This document shows positions 6,710 through 9,269 of a stretch of DNA of 9,269 nucleotides, one piece after another (the stretch's first letter is position 1; every line of letters starts with the position of its first letter). The notes under the pieces are model-generated. The model was not told the origin of the DNA. It made no database searches and saw nothing but the letters and a program-made list of their open reading frames with translations. A program made the translations under genes and the position numbers. The DNA is taken from assembly GCA_046484775.1 (NCBI GenBank), contig JAWOIG010000088.1, forward strand, positions 1 through 9,269, written 5' to 3'. Source of the stretch: JAFGQE01 sp046484775 (GTDB lineage Bacteria; Bacillota; Clostridia; DUPQ01).

Positions 6710-6728
6710 AAAGAATAAGGAGACGGAA

Positions 6729-7571
6729 ATGGAAATCAGACAATCAACACATTCGGAGGATGCGAAGTACTACACGACGGAGCGGCTCCGTTCGGAATTT
6801 CTCATCGACGGTTTATTTGAACAGGGCAGGATCAAGCGTGTATACAGCCATATCGACCGGATTATAGTCGTGGGGGTTTGCCCGGCTGACTCAGGCATAT
6901 CGCTCGATGAAAACCTGGACGTATTTCGGAATCTCGGAACGCATTATTTCCTCGAGCGCAGGGAGCTTGGGATAATAAACATAGGGAACACGGGTTTTGT
7001 CGATGTTGACGGAAAAGAGTACAGGCTTTCCCGCAATGACGCCCTTTATGTCGGCATGGGGACAAAGGAAGTCATATTCCGCAGCGCCGATGCCAAACAG
7101 CCCGCCAAGTTCTATTGCAACAGCGCCCCGGCGCACGCAGTTTATCCGAACAAGCTCATAGACATAGATACGGCGAAGAAAGTCCATCTGGGCGAACCGG
7201 AAAAACTAAATGTTCGTACGATAAACCAGTATTTGCATCCGGCGGTTCTGGAAACATGCCAGCTGGTAATGGGAATGACCATCCTTGAAAAAGGCAATGT
7301 CTGGAATACGATGCCCTGCCATACGCATGAGCGGAGAATGGAAGTATATCTGTATTTCGATGTTCCGGACGACGATGTGGTTTTCCATTACATGGGAAAA
7401 CCCGATGAAACCAGGCACATCATAGTCAGGAACGAGCAGGCGGTCATATCTCCGAGCTGGTCCCTGCATTCGGGCGTCGGCACCACTTCGTATTCATTCA
7501 TCTGGGGTATGGTCGGCGAGAACAAGGAATTCACCGATATGGACGGAATTCCGATGGACGAACTGAAATAA
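6729..7571 (+). CDS. kduI: 4-deoxy-L-threo-5-hexosulose-uronate ketol-isomerase (5-keto-4-deoxyuronate isomerase)
   Basis: KduI is a cytoplasmic, metal-dependent cupin enzyme. It converts 5-keto-4-deoxyuronate, formed from unsaturated uronate ends of pectin and related polymers, into 3-deoxy-D-glycero-2,5-hexodiulosonate. The 280-aa product matches the family throughout: the start MEIRQSTHSEDAKYYTTERL, VYSHIDRIIV, and the metal motif MPCHTHERRMEVY. The ligands His198, His200, Glu205 and His247 (WSLHSGVGT) match His196, His198, Glu203 and His245 of the E. coli enzyme with a constant +2 offset. An in-frame ATG at 6699 would add ten residues and overlap the regulator gene. The ideal AAGGAG at 6717-6722 and family length fix the start at 6729. 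It lies 19 bases after the regulator and 19 bases before kduD, with no promoter or terminator between, so the three are one operon. Confidence 0.97.
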   Translation: MEIRQSTHSEDAKYYTTERLRSEFLIDGLFEQGRIKRVYSHIDRIIVVGVCPADSGISLDENLDVFRNLGTHYFLERRELGIINIGNTGFVDVDGKEYRLSRNDALYVGMGTKEVIFRSADAKQPAKFYCNSAPAHAVYPNKLIDIDTAKKVHLGEPEKLNVRTINQYLHPAVLETCQLVMGMTILEKGNVWNTMPCHTHERRMEVYLYFDVPDDDVVFHYMGKPDETRHIIVRNEQAVISPSWSLHSGVGTTSYSFIWGMVGENKEFTDMDGIPMDELK

Positions 7572-7590
7572 TCAGTGATTGGAGATAACA

Positions 7591-8355
7591 ATGAAATCAG
7601 GAAGATTCGATCTGACCGGAAAGGTCGCGATAGTAACCGGCTGCACAACCGGTCTTGGACAGGGAATGAGCGTCGGTCTGGCGGAAGCAGGAGCCGCGGT
7701 GGCGGGAGTCGACTATATTGACGACGCGAATGAAACGGCGCAAATGATCAAGGATCTGGGAGGCAGGTTCCTTTATATAAAGGCCAACCTCATGACCATA
7801 GAACCTCTCGGGGGCATCATTGAAAAAACAGTCGGGGAATTCGGCAAGCTCGATATACTGGTCAACAATGCCGGGATAATCAGGAGGGAAGATGCGATTT
7901 CATTTACTGAAAAGGATTGGGACGACGTCATTGACATTAATCTGAAGACTGTGTTTTTCTTCGCGCAGGCGGCTGCGAGGCAGTTCATCAGTCAAGGGAA
8001 CGGAGGCAAGATAATCAACATAGCGTCAATGCTTTCATTTCAGGGGGGTATCAGGGTTCCGTCGTATACCGCGAGCAAAAGCGGTGTTATGGGGATAACC
8101 AGGCTGATGGCAAACGAATGGGCGAAGCACGGCATATGCGTGAACGCCATAGCCCCCGGATACATGGCCACCAACAACACTGCTGCGATAAGGGCGGACG
8201 AAAACAGGAACGGGGCGATACTCGAAAGAATACCGGCCAACCGATGGGGGCTGCCCGAAGACCTGGCCGGGCCGGTGGTATTCCTGGCATCCCCGGCATC
8301 CGACTACGTCAACGGATACACCCTCGCCGTCGACGGCGGATGGCTCGCAAGGTAA
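7591..8355 (+). CDS. kduD: 2-dehydro-3-deoxy-D-gluconate 5-dehydrogenase (KduD, SDR family)
   Basis: KduD is a cytoplasmic short-chain dehydrogenase that acts after KduI, reducing 2,5-diketo-3-deoxygluconate to 2-keto-3-deoxygluconate. The product is 254 aa, normal for KduD. It has the cofactor loop TGCTTGLGQG (Gly17, Gly21, Gly23), an acidic residue at the end of the second strand (Asp41) suggesting NAD(H), VNNAG (92-95), and catalytic Ser146, Tyr159 and Lys163 (YTASK). The family-typical end is VDGGWLAR. A TTG codon at 7579 lies in frame, but GGAG at 7581-7584 sits six bases before the ATG at 7591, which is the better start. It is the last gene of the operon and is followed at once by a strong terminator. 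No KDG kinase or KDPG aldolase follows, so KDG must be processed by enzymes encoded elsewhere. Related SDRs can act on other keto-sugars, but adjacency to kduI makes this assignment firm. Confidence 0.95.
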   Translation: MKSGRFDLTGKVAIVTGCTTGLGQGMSVGLAEAGAAVAGVDYIDDANETAQMIKDLGGRFLYIKANLMTIEPLGGIIEKTVGEFGKLDILVNNAGIIRREDAISFTEKDWDDVIDINLKTVFFFAQAAARQFISQGNGGKIINIASMLSFQGGIRVPSYTASKSGVMGITRLMANEWAKHGICVNAIAPGYMATNNTAAIRADENRNGAILERIPANRWGLPEDLAGPVVFLASPASDYVNGYTLAVDGGWLAR

Positions 8356-8376
8356 AACATACCAAATATAAATTAC

Positions 8377-8404
8377 CCCGGGTAAAAACACCCGGGTTTT
8401 TTTT
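8377..8404 (+). terminator. Strong intrinsic terminator of the kdu operon
   Basis: CCCGGGT (8377-8383) pairs perfectly with ACCCGGG (8390-8396) around the loop AAAAAC and is followed by eight Ts (8397-8404). It lies 21 bases after the kduD stop and cleanly separates the operon from the next gene. Confidence 0.93.
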
Positions 8405-8412
8405 GATATAAT
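8404..8412 (+). promoter_or_regulatory. Extended -10 promoter of the IPT/ZU5 lipoprotein gene
   Basis: TGATATAAT is a perfect extended -10 element and abuts the T-tract of the kdu terminator. No -35 is evident: the corresponding bases fall in the terminator loop. Transcription would begin near 8419 and give a leader of about 70 bases. Just before the start codon, ATTTCA (8463-8468) and TGAAAT (8470-8475) form a small inverted repeat adjacent to the GGGGG ribosome binding site. Confidence 0.55.
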
Positions 8413-8487
8413 GAAAAAGTGCAGGTCTTTCGCATCACGGCAAAGGACAGGCGGTTGATAATATTTCACTGAAATGGGGGCAATGAC

Positions 8488-9269
8488 ATGAAAAAAGCAA
8501 GGGCAGCGGTACTGTTTTTTCTATTGATCATCATGGCGGTTGTTTTTACGGGGTGCGTTGCCAGGCTTGGCAGGGCTGTTCCGTCAAGCGGGTCCGTGGG
8601 TTCCACGATAACCCTGAAAGGAAGCCGGTTCGGCGATTCCACGGGTGAAGCCAGGGTCATGTTCGGCGATGCCGAGGGCCGGGTGGTATTCTGGAGCAAC
8701 AGGGAAATCAAGGTCAAGGTTCCCGAGGGCGCCGATTCCGGCGATATCAGCATAGTCCGGGATGATGAAACAACCAAGACGGTCAAGTTCAGGCTTCTTG
8801 AGGAAGAATATGACGTTCTTGTCGAAAAAGATCTGATTCCCATGGAATCGGTGCAGGAGATTGAAGCCGAGGGTCTGGCCGTCACACTTCCGCCGGGCAT
8901 CATCGGTTCAAATACGAAGCTTGTGATCTCAAAAGTTTCGAATGCGCCGGGTTTCCAGGATGACATGTATGCCGAGACCGATGTCTACAGTATCGAAATC
9001 GGAAATACGGAAACATTCAATGACTTCCTTGTACTGGAATTTGATATCGATAAAAAGATTGGGGACAGCCAATACATCAGGGCGGCCTACTGGAATGAAG
9101 ACATGCAGGAATGGACGGAGGCACCCACCCATGTAGATATGGAAAATGGAGTGGCCCGCGTCTACACCAGCCATCTGACGAACTGGAGGCTTCTCGCCCT
9201 CAAACAGATATATTCGGTTCACGAGACCGGCCGTTTCATCATAGCCTACAACAAGAAGGATAATGCGGA
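8488..9269 (+). CDS. Lipoprotein with IPT/TIG-like and ZU5-like domains (3' end outside the window)
   Basis: The frame opens at an ATG seven bases after GGGGG (8476-8480) and stays open for 260 codons to the window edge. Residues 1-23 are a lipoprotein signal with VVFTGC and the lipidated Cys at 23, so the protein is anchored on the outer face of the cytoplasmic membrane. Residues ~30-103 resemble an IPT/TIG immunoglobulin-like fold: GSVGSTITLKGSRFG, then IKVKVPEGADSGDISIV. Residues ~120-238 resemble a ZU5-like beta domain: LAVTLPPGIIGSNTKLVIS, then AAYWNEDMQEWTEA and a closing TSHLTNWRLLAL. The last visible residues, HETGRFIIAYNKKD, look like the first strand of a further domain, of a kind seen at the start of some extracellular metallopeptidases, but too little is present to be sure. 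It has its own promoter after a terminator, so a link to uronate use is not implied. Confidence 0.85.
   Translation, partial: MKKARAAVLFFLLIIMAVVFTGCVARLGRAVPSSGSVGSTITLKGSRFGDSTGEARVMFGDAEGRVVFWSNREIKVKVPEGADSGDISIVRDDETTKTVKFRLLEEEYDVLVEKDLIPMESVQEIEAEGLAVTLPPGIIGSNTKLVISKVSNAPGFQDDMYAETDVYSIEIGNTETFNDFLVLEFDIDKKIGDSQYIRAAYWNEDMQEWTEAPTHVDMENGVARVYTSHLTNWRLLALKQIYSVHETGRFIIAYNKKDNA

Noticed and set aside
6699..6728. Ten-residue N-terminal extension of kduI from the ATG at 6699
   Set aside because: It overlaps the end of the regulator gene and has no ribosome binding site. Family proteins begin at the MEIRQ-like position, which has AAGGAG at the right distance.

Overview
This 9.3 kb window looks like part of the chromosome of an anaerobic, low-to-moderate GC Firmicute, probably clostridial. 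That placement is inferred from strong AAGGAG-type ribosome binding sites, frequent ATA and AGG codons, TG-n-TATAAT extended -10 elements, an AraC/YesN-type regulator, and the combination of a TRAP transporter with KduI/KduD. I see no rRNA, tRNA, insertion sequence, phage gene or CRISPR array.

Layout. (1) 1-320 holds the tail of an unidentified gene, followed by a probable terminator. (2) 480-4599 is a forward gene set: a TRAP solute-binding lipoprotein (dctP-like), a strong intergenic hairpin/terminator, the small membrane subunit (dctQ-like), the large membrane subunit (dctM-like, overlapping its neighbour by one base), a 99-bp hairpin-rich gap, and a URO-D/methyltransferase-superfamily protein that is not a true HemE. 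(3) 4611-5462 is a reverse-strand AraC regulator with an N-terminal cupin sensor, convergent with the URO-D gene. (4) 5463-5605 is an AT-rich divergent promoter region. (5) 5606-8355 is a compact forward operon: a YesN-type regulator with a degenerate receiver domain, kduI and kduD, closed by a textbook terminator. (6) From 8488 to the window end is the N-terminal part of a lipoprotein with IPT/TIG-like and ZU5-like domains.

How the genes may work together. KduI isomerises 5-keto-4-deoxyuronate, the product released from unsaturated uronate ends made by pectate-type lyases or glycuronidases. KduD reduces the product to 2-keto-3-deoxygluconate (KDG). A TRAP system next door is a reasonable importer for a uronate or unsaturated oligouronide, with the cupin-AraC protein and the pseudo-receiver regulator as local controllers. 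No lyase, glycoside hydrolase, KDG kinase or KDPG aldolase is visible, so the pathway must be completed elsewhere. The role of the URO-D-like protein is unknown, and it is the most open question here along with the phosphorylation-incompetent receiver domain.
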